Shown in pieces: positions 10,700 to 20,822 of a stretch of 64,000 bases of DNA (positions are counted from its first letter, which is position 1; each line of letters opens with the position of its first letter). Origin of the DNA: Clusia tigrina. Lineage: Eukaryota; Arthropoda; Insecta; Diptera; Clusiidae. The stretch spans positions 93,316,652-93,380,651 of the forward strand of contig OV050030.1 of assembly GCA_920105625.2 (NCBI GenBank), read 5' to 3'. A program made the translations under genes and the position numbers. The notes beneath the pieces are model-generated. The model was not told the DNA's origin, did not search any database, and was given only the letters and a program-made list of their open reading frames with translations.

Positions 10700-11782
10700 G
10701 AAGCAGCAACATAGGTTCCGATTTGGCATCGGAGGCAAATCATAGCTGAATTAGGTAGTGCCAGGGTTACGAAAAATGTATGCAGAGTTACACCCCAGGG
10801 CGGAGTTCTTTCACCTCTGTTGTGGATAGTAACTATCGATGAAATTATCGCTAAACTGGACGCTGAATGGGTCAAAGTGGTAGCGCTTTCTGACGACGTG
10901 GCGGTCCTGGTCTCTGGACCCTTCCCTACTGTGATGAGTGACATCATGGAGGGTGGGTTGGGCAAAGTTAGTTGATTGGCGAAAAGGTGTGACCTGGGGC
11001 TTAACTCCGGTAAAACGGAACTGTCGCTGTTCACAAAAAAATACAAGCCTCCATCCTTCAAACTTCCGAGGTTTAACGGTCAGCGGCTCTCACTATCATC
11101 CCGGGAAAAATATCTTGGTGTCGCATTGGACCCCAAATTTAGTTGGAAAGCATGCATCGACGAACAAGTACGGAAGGCCTGTTTGGCTTTCTATGCTTGC
11201 AAGTCGATGTTTGCCAAAAAAAAATGGGGTCTTAGAGCAAGAACTGTGCTCTGGATGTACAACATGGTGGTGCGGCCGATCTTGACATACGTCTCCGTGG
11301 TTTGGTGGGAAGCTCTCAGGAAGGGCTACAATCTCACGGAACTACAAATAATCCAGCGCACCGCGTGCATTGGAATTACAGGAGCCTGCCGACCTTGTCC
11401 GAGGGTTGCTTTAGGCGCGATTCTAAACCTCCTCACTATAGATCTTCATACTTATCGTATTTCTTTACAAAGTGAGCTGGGAGAAAGGAAAGATACTCGC
11501 GAAACGGGGTACGCCAATTTTCACCGGGGTAGGTGCGGGAATTTTTATAGAACCTCTCGATTATCTGCTCTCCCTCAAATTGCAATGGACATCAAGTGTC
11601 TTTCCCGCAGAGGTCTTTGCAATTTGGCAGGGATGCAGGGCGTTGTAGGGGCTCAAGCTGACCAAAAACATATCCATTTACTCCGACAGCTAGGCGGCAA
11701 TAAAGGCGCTAGCGTCACCTTTCATCAGCTCTACATTTGTCGGCCTCTGCAAAGAAGAATTAAAATCATTACCAGGAAATAA
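10700..11782 (+). pseudogene. LINE RT, C-terminal half
   Basis: RT of the plus-strand LINE with its fingers missing. It starts near RVTPQGGVLSPLLWIVTIDE (about 10775-10840). The palm motif reads ALSDDVAVLVSG (about 10880-10915), with the catalytic DD kept but the usual Y/F-A changed to L-S. The open part (10976-11782) has LNSGKTELSLFTKKY, SSREKYLGVALDPKFSWK, NMVVRPILTYVSVVWWEAL and IQRTACIGITGACR. These are the conserved thumb blocks of LOA/R1-type RT and match IQRTA-like blocks at 26340-26380. The endonuclease and RT motifs 1-3 are absent. Confidence 0.7.
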
Positions 11783-12116
11783 TATAATATCCCTTGTCTA
11801 GGTTCCGGCACACAGGAACATTGAGGGCAATGAGAGGGCTGCTGAGCTAGCACGAAGAGGCTCGTCGGAAACCGATCAATAGGTGGTGGTGGATCGCGAG
11901 AGGTGGAAAAACACTGCGCCATGTGCCATTTCTAGAATGATGTGGCCTGATTACAGTGCAAAAAGAACTAACCACCTTTTCAAAAAACCAATACAGAAAT
12001 TTAGAGGCCTCATAGCTGTCTTCACAGGTCATTGGACTATTGGCACATACGCTGAAAAAATGGGCATTCCGTTCAATGCTTATTGCAGGAGCTTTAAGGA
12101 TTCACAAGAGAAAGAA
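11590..12116 (+). pseudogene. LINE RNase H and first part of C-terminal tail
   Basis: Frames here give FPAEVFAIWQGCRAL, ISIYSDS, AAIKALASPFIS, LVWVPAHRNIEGNE-like and RAAELARRGSS: the acidic residues and the late histidine region of an RNase H domain. The tail then reads TGHWTIGTYAEKMGIPFNAY (about 12025-12085). It stops at the insertion point, and the missing end is at 15424-15560. Several frame changes are present. Confidence 0.65.
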
Positions 12117-12439
12117 GGTAGGTAGGTAGGTAGGTAAGGCGGCCGCCCGAAGGGCGCACTTAGGCCAACATTGACCCTTTGTGATACCACATAAGACATC
12201 AGGTCCCATCGCTTTCAAAGGTCCAGCCATTTGGAGCTTTTAATGAAGCAGTTGATGGAGCTAATCTTTTTATTTGAGATATCTCCCAAAAAGTCCAGAA
12301 AGTAGTCGACTAGGAAAGTGCGCCTCCTTCTGGACAGCACTGGACACGTGTACAACAGGTGAGCAATGGACTGTTTATCCTCCTTGTGGTTGTGGGGTTC
12401 TGAGGTAGTAGTCTAGCTACAGTCAACTTGTAGAGGTCC

Positions 12440-13087
12440 CACTTTGCCCTCCTGATGTTTCTAAAAGTCTTAGGGCTAGGTAGCTTATCTAGAAGATCAA
12501 ACTGAGTTAACCTATGATCCGAAAAGGAGTGTTCCTCTAGAACTCTCCAATTTGAAATCCGATCAAAAATGGATTCGTAGGCAAGGGTTATGTCAAGGAC
12601 TTCTTGCCTATTAGCAGTAATGAAAGTGGATTCTGACCCCTTATTACATATAAGAAGGTTAGTCGTTACAATATATTCATATAATGACTCACCGCGTTCA
12701 TTGACATCCGTGCTTCCCCAGATGTATCGCATACAGTAATTACAGCCACCCGCTAAGCCTTTGCATCCACAACAAGCTTCTGTAGTTTGGCTCCGGAAGA
12801 ATTTCATGGTCATGCGCCACATAGGCCGGGACCAGCCAGTCCCGTCCCTTGCCAGTTTCCAGGCAGACGGCCGTTAAATCTTTGTTGCTGTAATTGGGGA
12901 GAATAAATGAGCTAATATATTTCCTAATGAGGATACAAGACTTAGGTCTTCCTTCACTTACGGTATACAGAAAGCAGTCCTGAGACCATAGACTAAGTCC
13001 CCGTATGCCCAGGGTTCTTGGACTGAGCTGAAGGCTATCAGACGCCGCCTTCGTGTGATGGAGGTTAATCTGAACTATTCGTAGCAT
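12440..13087 (-). pseudogene. LINE endonuclease domain (EEP), broken
   Basis: The ORF2 start reads MLRIVQINLHHTKAAS at 13087, comparable to MKCIQANLHHAKAAT at 23949 in the complete element. The second half at about 12740-12470 has IWGSTDVNERGESLYEYI, EVLDITLAY and ISNWRVLEEHSFSDHR. The two halves lie in different frames with a change near 12780. The DANA block before IWGST is disrupted. Confidence 0.7.
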
Positions 13088-14542
13088 CTCTGCTACACGT
13101 AGCGCTGGTCACCTTCACCACCGTGACATCAGCCTCAGACTCCGAGTCTGACTCCAGAAGGACTTCCTCCTCACTGAGCGTGGCTGTACCTAGGAGACTC
13201 TCCAAACCCCCCACAGTTGACACAGAATCACGGCGTTTCGGGTGCATGGCGGGGTCCTCATCAGCAGTAGGATCAGAAGTTCCCCTAAAGGATTCACTCC
13301 CACTTGATTCATATCAGACACTGGCCCGTCCTTTTTGTAGACCTTGAGGCTTGTGGATGAGAAGCCGTAGCCCACGACCCAATTGGATTCAGTGAGATTC
13401 GCCAGAGATTCCACGTTCACCTGGAATCCTCTCTTGGTTCCTCAACCTTAGTTACCTTCGAATTTTTAGTCAGGAGCTGCTGGTTACTCAACCTAAAGGT
13501 CTCCAATATAGCCTCAGGTTCAGACGGTTCGGCTGGAATCCAAGCGCGCGTGCTATGTCCAGACATTCCTCCAAATAGCCAACGTAGTGATGTAACGAAT
13601 GATATAGAGCTAAAAGCAATAGAAACAAAATATAAATAAGCAAACACTGCACTTTTGCTTGCAGCTGAAATCGTCTCTAATATCATGCAAATACACATAC
13701 ACTATAAAGTTTGATACAAACATTATATGGTTGTTATGTTAGACTTGAGATAAATATTTCGAGAACATTAAGCTCAGTAATAAAATAAACCTTAAATGAA
13801 GAACATTAAAAAAGGTTTTGATTAATCGTAACTCGCGCTCTCAGTCTATTAGGGATCAGCTCCATAGGTACGACTTCAATCATTGCGCCTGACCATACTT
13901 CACATACTCTGGAGATCGCAATCCTATATAGGTCGACTGACCTTTGATCCGCGCAGGCAATTAGCTTCACGTGGCCCTGATGGCTTCCGCTGTCGCGAAA
14001 AGAAGGAAAACCACCTGGAAATTCATTCATAAGCTGGAGGTAAAGATTGAAAGGCTGACTTCTACGTTTTTCCAGCACTCAGGAGAGATACTGCCATCCG
14101 GGTCATTGCGATCTATGACCGCCATAACCTGGTATCCTTGCAGCACTTCGCTGAAGGAATTCGGGGTGACATCACCGCGCTTTTTAAATTTTTTTGGGTC
14201 CAGGTGGGTGGTCTCTTCTAGGGCCCATTGACGTTTTGAAGCCTGCTGTTTTGGAGCTTGAGACTCCTTCACGACTTTCGTCGCCCACCCGAGGGAAGCC
14301 TTCTGCTTTGCCGTCCTCTCCTTCTCTGGAATCCGCGACAAGCGTTTCATCAGCCGGAGAGCAGCCCTTTTTTCTTTGTATAACCTCTTGGTTCTCAGAT
14401 TAGCAGCACTAACGCAGCAAGTGGAATTGCTTGTGCCAGGCTCACCGTCCTTAGCTGCAATAGCCGCTGCAAAGTAATCTAATTCTTTAAAAGGGACAGG
14501 GGTTAGCCAACTGTGGCAGTCCCCGTACCACAGCAAGTCCAC
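13065..14542 (-). pseudogene. LINE ORF1 (DUF4780), frameshifted
   Basis: N-terminal part at 14542-14030: a basic region (KRLYKEKRAALRLMKRLSR) and a hydrophilic stretch, then FSEVLQGYQVMAVIDRN. The domain then changes frame into 14078-13806 (GHVKLIACADQRSVDLYRIA, VCEVWSGAMIEVVP) and again into about 13570-13420 (STRAWIPAEPSEPEAI). The end is acidic (LSEEEVLLESDSESEADVTV, 13190-13100), just upstream of the endonuclease start. At least three frame changes. Expected role is RNA binding for the retrotransposon particle. Confidence 0.65.
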
Positions 14543-15410
14543 CGTTAATACCTGAGGCGGCTTGGTATCAAGCTCCGTTAAAATACAGCCTAATTAACCT
14601 CCTGACTGCAAAACAACATTCAATGGGCACGATCCCAAGAACACCCTGGATTAGGAGGGCGACAGATCTTACTCCGCAATAGTCAGTCCGGCTAAGGTAA
14701 TGAGTCAGTCCGGCTAAGGTAAGGATATGAGCCGAAACTCCGCCGTCCCAACCCATTGCGTCATTGCAATCATTTAAGCCATTGTACACCGACAAGGTGA
14801 CTGCTCTTCACGAAGGAATTTCATATGTAAAGAAAAAGTAATTTAAAATTGTAAAGAAACTGAGAAAATGTTTTAATTAAAATTATAAAAAAGAGAACAT
14901 GAGAGAACAAAAAATTTATTTCAAATACGGCGTCGCAATTTAATCATAAGTTTCATCATGCAAGCGGTAAATTCTCATGGAAAAGAAAATAATTTTTTTT
15001 TTTTTGTAAAGATACTACAACAGAATAAAGCTTTTTTAATAAGCTACATTATAAATAAAATCTTTCATCGATTTATGAACAACTCTTTTGGATTTGCTTC
15101 GTAAAATTTTTTTCAGTGCCCCGTACCACAGCAAGGCCACCGTTACTACCTGAGGCGGCCTGGTATCAGGAAGAAGAGCTCCGTTAAAATACATCCTAAT
15201 TAGCCTCCTGGCTGCAAAACAACATCCAATGGGCACGATCCCAAGAACACCCTGGATTAGAAGGGAGGCAGTTCTTAGTTGGATTACTCCGCAGTAGTCA
15301 GTCCGGCTAGGGTAATCCAATATGAGCCGAAACTCCGCCGTCCCAACCCATTGTATCATTGCAATCATTTAAGCCTTCGCACCCCGACAAGGTGACTGCT
15401 CTTCACGTAG
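14521..15410 (-). repeat. Duplicated LINE 5' leader separated by AT-rich spacer
   Basis: Two copies of about 290 bp lie in the same orientation, at 15410-15117 and 14810-14521. Both start (minus strand) with GAGCAGTCACCTTGTCGG and contain TTAAATGATTGCAATGA, ACGGCGGAGTTTCGGCTCAT, CAGGGTGTTCTTGGGATCGT and GCTGTGGTACGGGG. The spacer 14811-15116 is AT-rich with no clear feature. The copy next to ORF1 also has an internal short tandem repeat (AGTCAGTCCGGCTAAGGTAA at 14683-14725). Confidence 0.8.
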
Positions 15411-15423
15411 GCGGGAGAAAGAA

Positions 15424-15683
15424 ACAGTCGTACACTTTCTTTGTGATTACACAGCTCTCGCTCGCTTGAGACTCAAATATTTCGGAAGCCCTTTTCTGGA
15501 GAGTTTAGGGCATTGCTCTAGCTTATAACTTTCAGACCTATCCAAATTTATCACCAACTCCGGATGGTTGTAGAAAAGCATATTACCATTTTGTTTAGGC
15601 TGGCGAGGACATGGGAACAAAACGGCAATATTGCTAATTGAGGAGACCCGTGGTCGCCAGCCATTTTACCTACCTACCTATCC
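15424..15683 (+). pseudogene. LINE C-terminal tail and 3' end (resumed after insertion)
   Basis: Continuation of the plus-strand LINE interrupted at 12116. The frame reads KETVVHFLCDYTALARL, then LRLKYFGSPFLESLG: the HFLC-C cysteine/histidine tail seen at the end of this LINE group. The sequence ends with GGTCGCCAGCCATTTTACC and a CCTA repeat at 15668-15683. Joining 12116 to 15424 restores continuity across one copy of the 9-bp duplication. Confidence 0.7.
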
Positions 15684-15689
15684 GGTGCC

Positions 15690-15863
15690 TAGGAGCTCTA
15701 ATCTTTTGGCTACCCCGGCGCACATAGGTGCAAACTCTTTCTGTTCATCATAGTGGTATAGCCTTCTGTTCATTGATCCTGTTAATGTCAGCAACCCGAC
15801 AAGAGATGGGATTTCCACATGTTCGCACTGTACTTGCCGTTGTTTTAACGCTTCAATCTCACA
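15690..15863 (-). pseudogene. Minus-strand coding remnant (possible env-like piece)
   Basis: A minus-strand frame is open through most of this interval (EIEALKQRQ, EIPSLVGLL). It is not recognised on its own. It sits between the env-like stretch at 16.1-16.9 kb and the end of the LINE insertion, so it may be the continuation of that gene. Low certainty. Confidence 0.25.
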
Positions 15864-15865
15864 TA

Positions 15866-16090
15866 CGAGGTGTGATCAAAAAATAACCGTTATTTTCAAA
15901 TTTCGTGAGTTACGTATGTTCGATGTTCGCATTTTTTTTTTTTTTATGTTGGTACACATGTCTGTTATATATGTTGGCAATACCAACAATTTTGGATTGT
16001 CAGTTTGTTTTTGACAGATAAAAAGGTTAGTCGTGTTTTGGTGTGCACTTCGATTTTGTACTATTCGAAAAAAATGGATCAAAGAAACTC
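15866..16090 (+). mobile_element. Mariner 5' fragment (TIR, leader, start codon)
   Basis: A TA dinucleotide (15864-15865) is followed by CGAGGTGTGATCAAAAAATA. This is the terminal-repeat type of a mariner subgroup whose ends read GAGGTGTGATCAAAAAATAA. After about 200 bp, ATG at 16074 gives MDQRNS, resembling mariner transposase starts (MDQR...). Homology ends abruptly at about 16090 and no 3' TIR or DDE region is nearby. It is a 5' stub only. Confidence 0.55.
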
Positions 16091-16099
16091 GTATGTTGC

Positions 16100-16900
16100 T
16101 ACGCCTGTTTAATATTTCCCCCGTCTGTCAGATCTACATTTCTGCAGGTTGCCTTCTCTGCTGCCGATGCACCGATATAGTGTAGATGTAGCAACTTAAC
16201 TTAAGGGACAATCTCAAATTTTTGTTGGAACGTTTTGGTATTGGGTAAACCCTATTCAGTTTGAATAAGTCCGGGAATGGCAATGGTAACCGTATGAACA
16301 CTGTAAATCCTCTTTTGGAGAGTGGTGTGCGTACTTTTTCTAGTTCGTATCTGTCTGCTATATTGCCTCGTGCAAACACTTATAGTTCGCATTCATTACT
16401 GTAATTTCTCGCCCCAGTACTTAGATGGTTTAAGCCTGCTGGCTCTCAATTATATGGAATTGGGTATAAATTCGTCCCTCATCACTGTGGTTCATGGTTC
16501 CAATAGCCCAATTTCGAATCTATCCTCCGACATCTATTAGAGATCTGCATACCCGGCTTCGCAAAGAGATTACCTTTTCATTTCCTGTGCTGAGTCTTTG
16601 CATCTGAGCTTTTCTTCCGCTTGGGCCCTTCCACCTCCATGCTTATTACACAGTTCTTTATTCGTGATCTTTAATCCCTAAAGATTTTTCGGCACTGTCG
16701 TTAAATCTAGCCGACGTAATTTCGGTTCCACCACCCATTCATCTTTAGCAAACCATACACTGCCAACTATTTCCAATATCACATCTGTCCCATTTTGTAG
16801 CTCCATCTCAGCCCCAGCATCTGCTTCACATATAGCTACAGCTAGCAATATCAGTATTAGGGGGATCTAGATTAACATATAACTAATTTTGTTAATTCTA
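16100..16900 (-). pseudogene. Env-like remnant of the gypsy element
   Basis: A minus-strand frame starting near 16890 has a hydrophobic leader (LILILLAVAIC) followed by an extracellular-like stretch with an N-glycosylation motif (NGT). A later open segment (16379-16134) lies in the same direction. Its position after integrase fits an envelope-type third gene, as in errantivirus-like elements. The reading frame is broken several times. The assignment is inference from position and the signal-peptide-like leader, not from a recognised domain. Confidence 0.35.
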
Positions 16901-17290
16901 ATATAAATCTCTGGAATTTAAATTATTCAATACTAGATAAAAATGTTAAATTTTCTAATGTTAACATCCTTATATGATTAGAACCAGATTTAAAAACCAA
17001 ATGCTATAGAATTCAGCTTTGAATCTCTCGTTTTACCCACCGTCTTAGAATTTATTTTTAGTCAATATATATAACTTACAGAAGGGAAAAGGTTTGAACT
17101 AAAGAGTTTTTAAACAGCCATGTAGAGCTAAGTCTCATCTCAATATTGGTTCTTGGCGCCACTCATTGGATATGAGTATCCAATTTTGTGCGAAACTCAA
17201 AATTCCTGATATTTTGCTGACACTTAATCCGGACACTAGAATTTTTCATGGAACTTATATTTTCTTAATCATATATTTAACCATAGTTGC
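16900..17290. other. AT-rich stretch inside gypsy, no gene seen
   Basis: The interval between the integrase fragment and the env-like leader is AT-rich with scattered stops on both strands. It is probably the decayed integrase C-terminus. Confidence 0.4.
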
Positions 17291-17560
17291 CTACATTATT
17301 CTATTATAGAATGTCCTAAACGAATTTTGCTTTATTGATACATGTAGAGTATTGTTATCTTCTCATCTTAGCAAAACTAAATAGATATTCTGCTATGGCT
17401 TCGCTCCAGCGAACAGTTCGCTCGCGGATGATATTGAATTATAAATAATTTCTTAATGCACAACTGTTTACATGTTTAAAAAAATAGTTTCGATACAAAA
17501 TTCGAACCGCTGTCAGTTACTATCATATTATGGTGTAGCGGGGTATAATTAATGGAATTG
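17290..17560 (-). pseudogene. Gypsy integrase core fragment
   Basis: Minus-strand translation gives VTDSGSNFVSKLFF, then CKQLC and QYHPRAN, followed by AEYL. This is the central DDE-domain pattern of gypsy integrase (D in TDSGSNF, then HPxxNG with the later E). The N-terminal zinc domain and the C-terminus are not visible. Stops interrupt it. Confidence 0.55.
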
Positions 17561-17639
17561 CTAGATTTCTAACGCATTCCACATTTTGTTGGCAGGCAGA
17601 GCTCCTGCCGCTGAACAATGATGGCTTAAATTACTCATC

Positions 17640-18630
17640 TCTGTTGGCGAATATATTCACTTTCAAATTGTGTAATTTCTTGAGCACTTTGCACAAGCAT
17701 TGCAAATGGTGCTTCCCATAGATTACAACATCATCGAGATACACGAAATAATCTAGCCCTGGAAGCCTTTTAGAACATGGTTCCTCAGTCGTTGGAAAGT
17801 AGCCGGTGCTCCTGTTAATTCAAACCACATCCTGTTGAACTTATAATATCATATACCAGTACTAAACGCAGTCGTCTGCTTGCCTCGGTTATCCACCAGA
17901 ACCTGATGGTAGCAACTTGTAAATCAAGTGTAGAAATATATCTAATATGTCACAATTTATCGAGGATTTATTCTATCCTTAGTACCGGGAACACCTGCTT
18001 GATAGTGGCGTCGTTCAATTTCCTAAAATCGACGACCATTCTCCACTTCTTCTGCCCCTGAGCAACCCCCCTTGTTTGGTACCAAAATTGTTTATGAGTT
18101 CCAAGGCGAGGTACTTGTTGAAATTATGTTATCCTTTCACATTCCTTGAAGTTGTCTTTTTTATTTCATCTTTGTGAGCTTGTGGCAATCTGCATTGCTT
18201 CTGATTGATTAGCGCCCTAATCGGTTTTTCGTGTTCTGCATCCGTTGTATATGACGGTTGGTCTCCTTCCAATAATAATATGTCGTAGAACGACGCACAA
18301 ATGGCTTCTATGGAGTGCCTCTCCTCTAAGTTTACGCTTGGATATAACTTTAGTGATTTTAGTACTCTTTCCATCTTTTTTCTACCTGCATAATATGGTT
18401 AACCGACCCACAATTCGGTTCCTTAAATTTATCCACAAGGTTGTTATTTTATAATACGCATAGACCTTACCTTTGTCAACGTGCGTTAAGGTTTCTCGCA
18501 AATATACTCCCTCTGCCAGCTGATGCTTGTGTAAAACAACAATCCGAAGTTTCGTGTTTCCACTGATAGTAAGTACTATCGTTGACCTCGCCAATTCTAC
18601 CTCCGAACTACTATTCTTAACCCTATTCAT
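17640..18630 (-). pseudogene. Gypsy protease-RT region
   Basis: The protease-like part at 18630-18382 is uncertain. The RT begins at 18374 with a pre-RT region (LEERHSIEAIC, EHEKPIRALINQKQCRLP) typical of gypsy pol. It then shows WRMVVDFRKLND (about 18050-18015) and the catalytic DYFVYLDDVVIYGK (17757-17711). Stops and frame changes lie between these blocks, so it is dead even though YLDD survives. Confidence 0.7.
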
Positions 18631-18639
18631 ATTCCCTTC

Positions 18640-19250
18640 CTGCCACGACTTGAGTGAGAGAGTAATGACCCAACACTTATTATTATCAAAAATACGATAA
18701 ATCTTCGTCCAGAGCTTCGCTAAAGATTATCGCGTTCAATAATCCCATCTGCCGAGACACCTTCCTTATCCAAATCCACATCCGCATTCGAAAACTCGTA
18801 CCCCTGACCTCACTGTTAACCCACTGGGTAACCCACTTGTCCACAAGAAAAAAGAGTATATTCCCGATTCCTGCTGATAGTTTCCATCCGCATTACCGAA
18901 AGGATTCCTGTTCATGGTGTCTCCCCTGGTTATCTCTGAGCGCCACGTTGCTGGTTGGCTCATATTCTGTTCGGTTTCTGCACGTCCAGTGTACCTACGA
19001 CCATGCATCTGATACTCCATGCAGTACGGTGTGTTTCTCCTCGTAAAGGACTCGTCTTTTGTATGACCAGGTTTGGGGCAAAAGGAACATCTGCGTGTCC
19101 TCTGCTGAAACCCCCTGTCCGACCTTTTCGGATCTGATATAGTAGACACCGGTGTTATATGCTCCTCTGGATATATTTGGGATGGAATTGCTGATCTCTA
19201 TATCCACGACAGCAGAAGTGAACATGTCCTGTCTGTTTCCTACTGGTCCA
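18640..19250 (-). pseudogene. Gypsy gag zinc-knuckle region
   Basis: The minus-strand frame at 19149-18766 contains CSFCPKPGHTKDE, a retroviral CCHC-type knuckle whose last cysteine is replaced (CX2CX4HX4S). Flanks are basic (RGFQQRTRR). This is where gag ends and binds genomic RNA. The upstream gag (19250-20400) is too decayed to give clear domains. Confidence 0.55.
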
Positions 19251-20360
19251 AGACTTTCCCAGTAAACAGTTTTGTCCCCGACTGTACTGATTTCAGCTTA
19301 TTTCTAACTTGTCCGTCACTCACACCTTGATTTCCTAATTCCCCTATCCCAGAATTAAATTTGCCCTACCATTCGTTGACCAATCCATTTATTTATTTGC
19401 GTAATTTTCAGAAAAATAATTGACCCCGCTGTACTTGGCCGCGTGAGCTAAAGACTCCTCGTGATTTCTATTGAATTTGTTCCTCCGACTCTATAACTCC
19501 GCTATCGGCTTGTGGTAGTAAACGGTGTCCTTCCGGAACTTGCCGTATTTTCGAAAGTTACGTACTCATTTCTGCATTACCGGACCGCTGTTCCTCCAGT
19601 TGGCATAATACCTGCCAAATCTAATTAGCCCTCTCCCACGGAATCGCGACCATTGTCATATCCTGGTCCTTAAATATTGTCCTCTTGTGGGCTAATCGCT
19701 TTCTTGTTTTAACTGTCTTTCCACCTCTTCGTCCTCTTCGCCCCTGACGATTCGGATGTAAAAACGATATGATGTTTCTCAGCTCCACATCGTCACCAGT
19801 TGCGTTAGATTTGGCAGGATCACTTTCTATTACGGTTTCCGGTTTTTAAAAATAAATACAAACACAGTGCTAAACAACAAAAAATTAAAAATCCAAAACC
19901 AATCCAATAAAAAAGAAAATTGGCTTTACAATAAAAAATTGGCATTATTCATCCTCGATTATTTTAATAAAAATAAAGTAATACGAATCAACATTAAAAA
20001 ATGTACCCGTAATGTATGCTGAACGTGATCAGAGCTTTTATTTTTTTTTCCTAATACCCTAAACTCATGGTATTCAAATGTGTGAAAAAATATATATTCC
20101 CTACCGGCAACCAAATACAAGCCCCGCCAAAAATATCCTCACAATAAAACTGATATACATCGACCGTCCGATTATTCTGACGACTGATGGTTGCCCAGAC
20201 AATGGAGCCTATATGTTGCAACTTCTCTGATCGGCGCTAAGGCGCGTCTTTGGTCTCAAAAATATTTACTTAAATTACGTTACAATAATAATAATATATC
20301 TACCATTTTCCAACTGACTGACAACGTCATTGTTGGGGTTATCGTTCTATAGTTGCAGGA
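19250..20360 (-). other. Decayed gypsy gag and leader, no clear domain
   Basis: Minus-strand sequence upstream of the zinc knuckle. Short open pieces exist (for example 19225-18995), but nothing recognisable. The right part (19850-20330) is AT-rich leader. Confidence 0.4.
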
Positions 20361-20414
20361 TTCTTCGTCTGCTTCAGAAACGGGTCACAATTCGTCCTGG
20401 GTTTTCTCCAGTAG

Positions 20415-20677
20415 TTGCTCATCTTTATTGATATCGATAATTGTTTTTTGTTTCTTTTGTTACATATGCAATATGTCACTTATGTCAACTTGATTTCTCT
20501 CTTCCTTTTGTAACTTCCGTTTTTACCTTCTTCTTTTTGTTTGCCTTAAGCACTATACATCGTAAAACTTATCTCTGTATTAATTAAATAATATTTTATA
20601 ATAAAGTAATTTATCTTAAGGAAATAAGTCGGGTTTTTATTTCTAAATAGCTTACGCTTAAATCCTCAAGTCTTTCA
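20415..20677 (+). repeat. Copia 5' LTR (lacks first ~23 bp)
   Basis: It matches the 3' LTR nearly base for base from TTGCTCATCTTTATTGATAT to CTTAAATCCTCAAG. The 3' LTR has about 23 extra bases at its start (TGTTAGATTATTATAATTTA...) that are absent here. The 5' end therefore appears truncated, and no target duplication can be recognised. Confidence 0.85.
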
Positions 20678-20679
20678 AT

Positions 20680-20693
20680 GGTTATGGGCCCAG
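20680..20693 (+). promoter_or_regulatory. Copia primer-binding site
   Basis: GGTTATGGGCCCAG lies just inside the 5' LTR. It is complementary to the anticodon-stem region of initiator tRNA-Met (CTGGGCCCATAACC), the internal tRNA fragment that copia-type elements are known to use as primer. Confidence 0.8.
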
Positions 20694-20822
20694 GGATTGC
20701 TGAGATAAATTCACTTTAAATAAAATATTTTTATAAATTTTATTATTATTATTACTAGAAAAACAATAACTTATTTATTATTTTACATTGTAATTTTTTC
20801 ATCATAAAAAAAAAAAATTAAT

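Larger units (their letters stand above)
12117..15414 (-). mobile_element. LOA/R1-like LINE inserted in the plus-strand LINE; RT and RNase H deleted
   Basis: Minus-strand element bounded by the 9-bp direct repeat GAGAAAGAA at 12108-12116 and 15415-15423. Minus-strand order: leader (15414-15117), AT-rich spacer, second copy of the leader (14810-14521), ORF1 (14542-13065), endonuclease (13087-about 12440), C-terminal tail (about 12365-12235) and 3' UTR. It ends in a (CCTA)n tail next to the target repeat. The endonuclease is followed almost at once by the C-terminal tail (LLYTCPVLSRRR, FIKSSKWLDL). RT and RNase H are therefore gone. Confidence 0.75.
9440..15683 (+). mobile_element. LOA/R1-like LINE, internally deleted and split by another LINE
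   Basis: Plus-strand non-LTR element with leader (about 9440-9777), ORF1 (9778-10626), the C-terminal part of RT (about 10740-11470), RNase H (about 11590-11880) and a C-terminal tail. The tail is cut at 12116 and resumes at 15424. The 3' tail is a short CCTA repeat (15668-15683). ORF1 passes directly into the middle of RT at about 10650-10740, so the endonuclease and the N-terminal RT are deleted. The minus-strand LINE at 12117-15414 interrupts the tail, flanked by GAGAAAGAA on both sides. Confidence 0.75.
16091..20414 (-). mobile_element. Ty3/gypsy element, degenerate (internal part)
   Basis: Minus-strand LTR retrotransposon. From right to left it holds the leader and gag (20414-18640), protease region (about 18630-18380), RT (18374-17640), an integrase fragment (17560-17290) and an env-like stretch (16900-16100). 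RNase H and the integrase N-terminus are missing between 17640 and 17560. Its 5' leader continues on the far side of the copia insertion at 30227-30352, where a primer-site-like TGGCGCATCC and a probable LTR follow. A leader repeat (CTACTGGAG...CTGAAGCAG) occurs once on each side of the copia, at 20361-20414 and 30230-30280. Confidence 0.65.
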
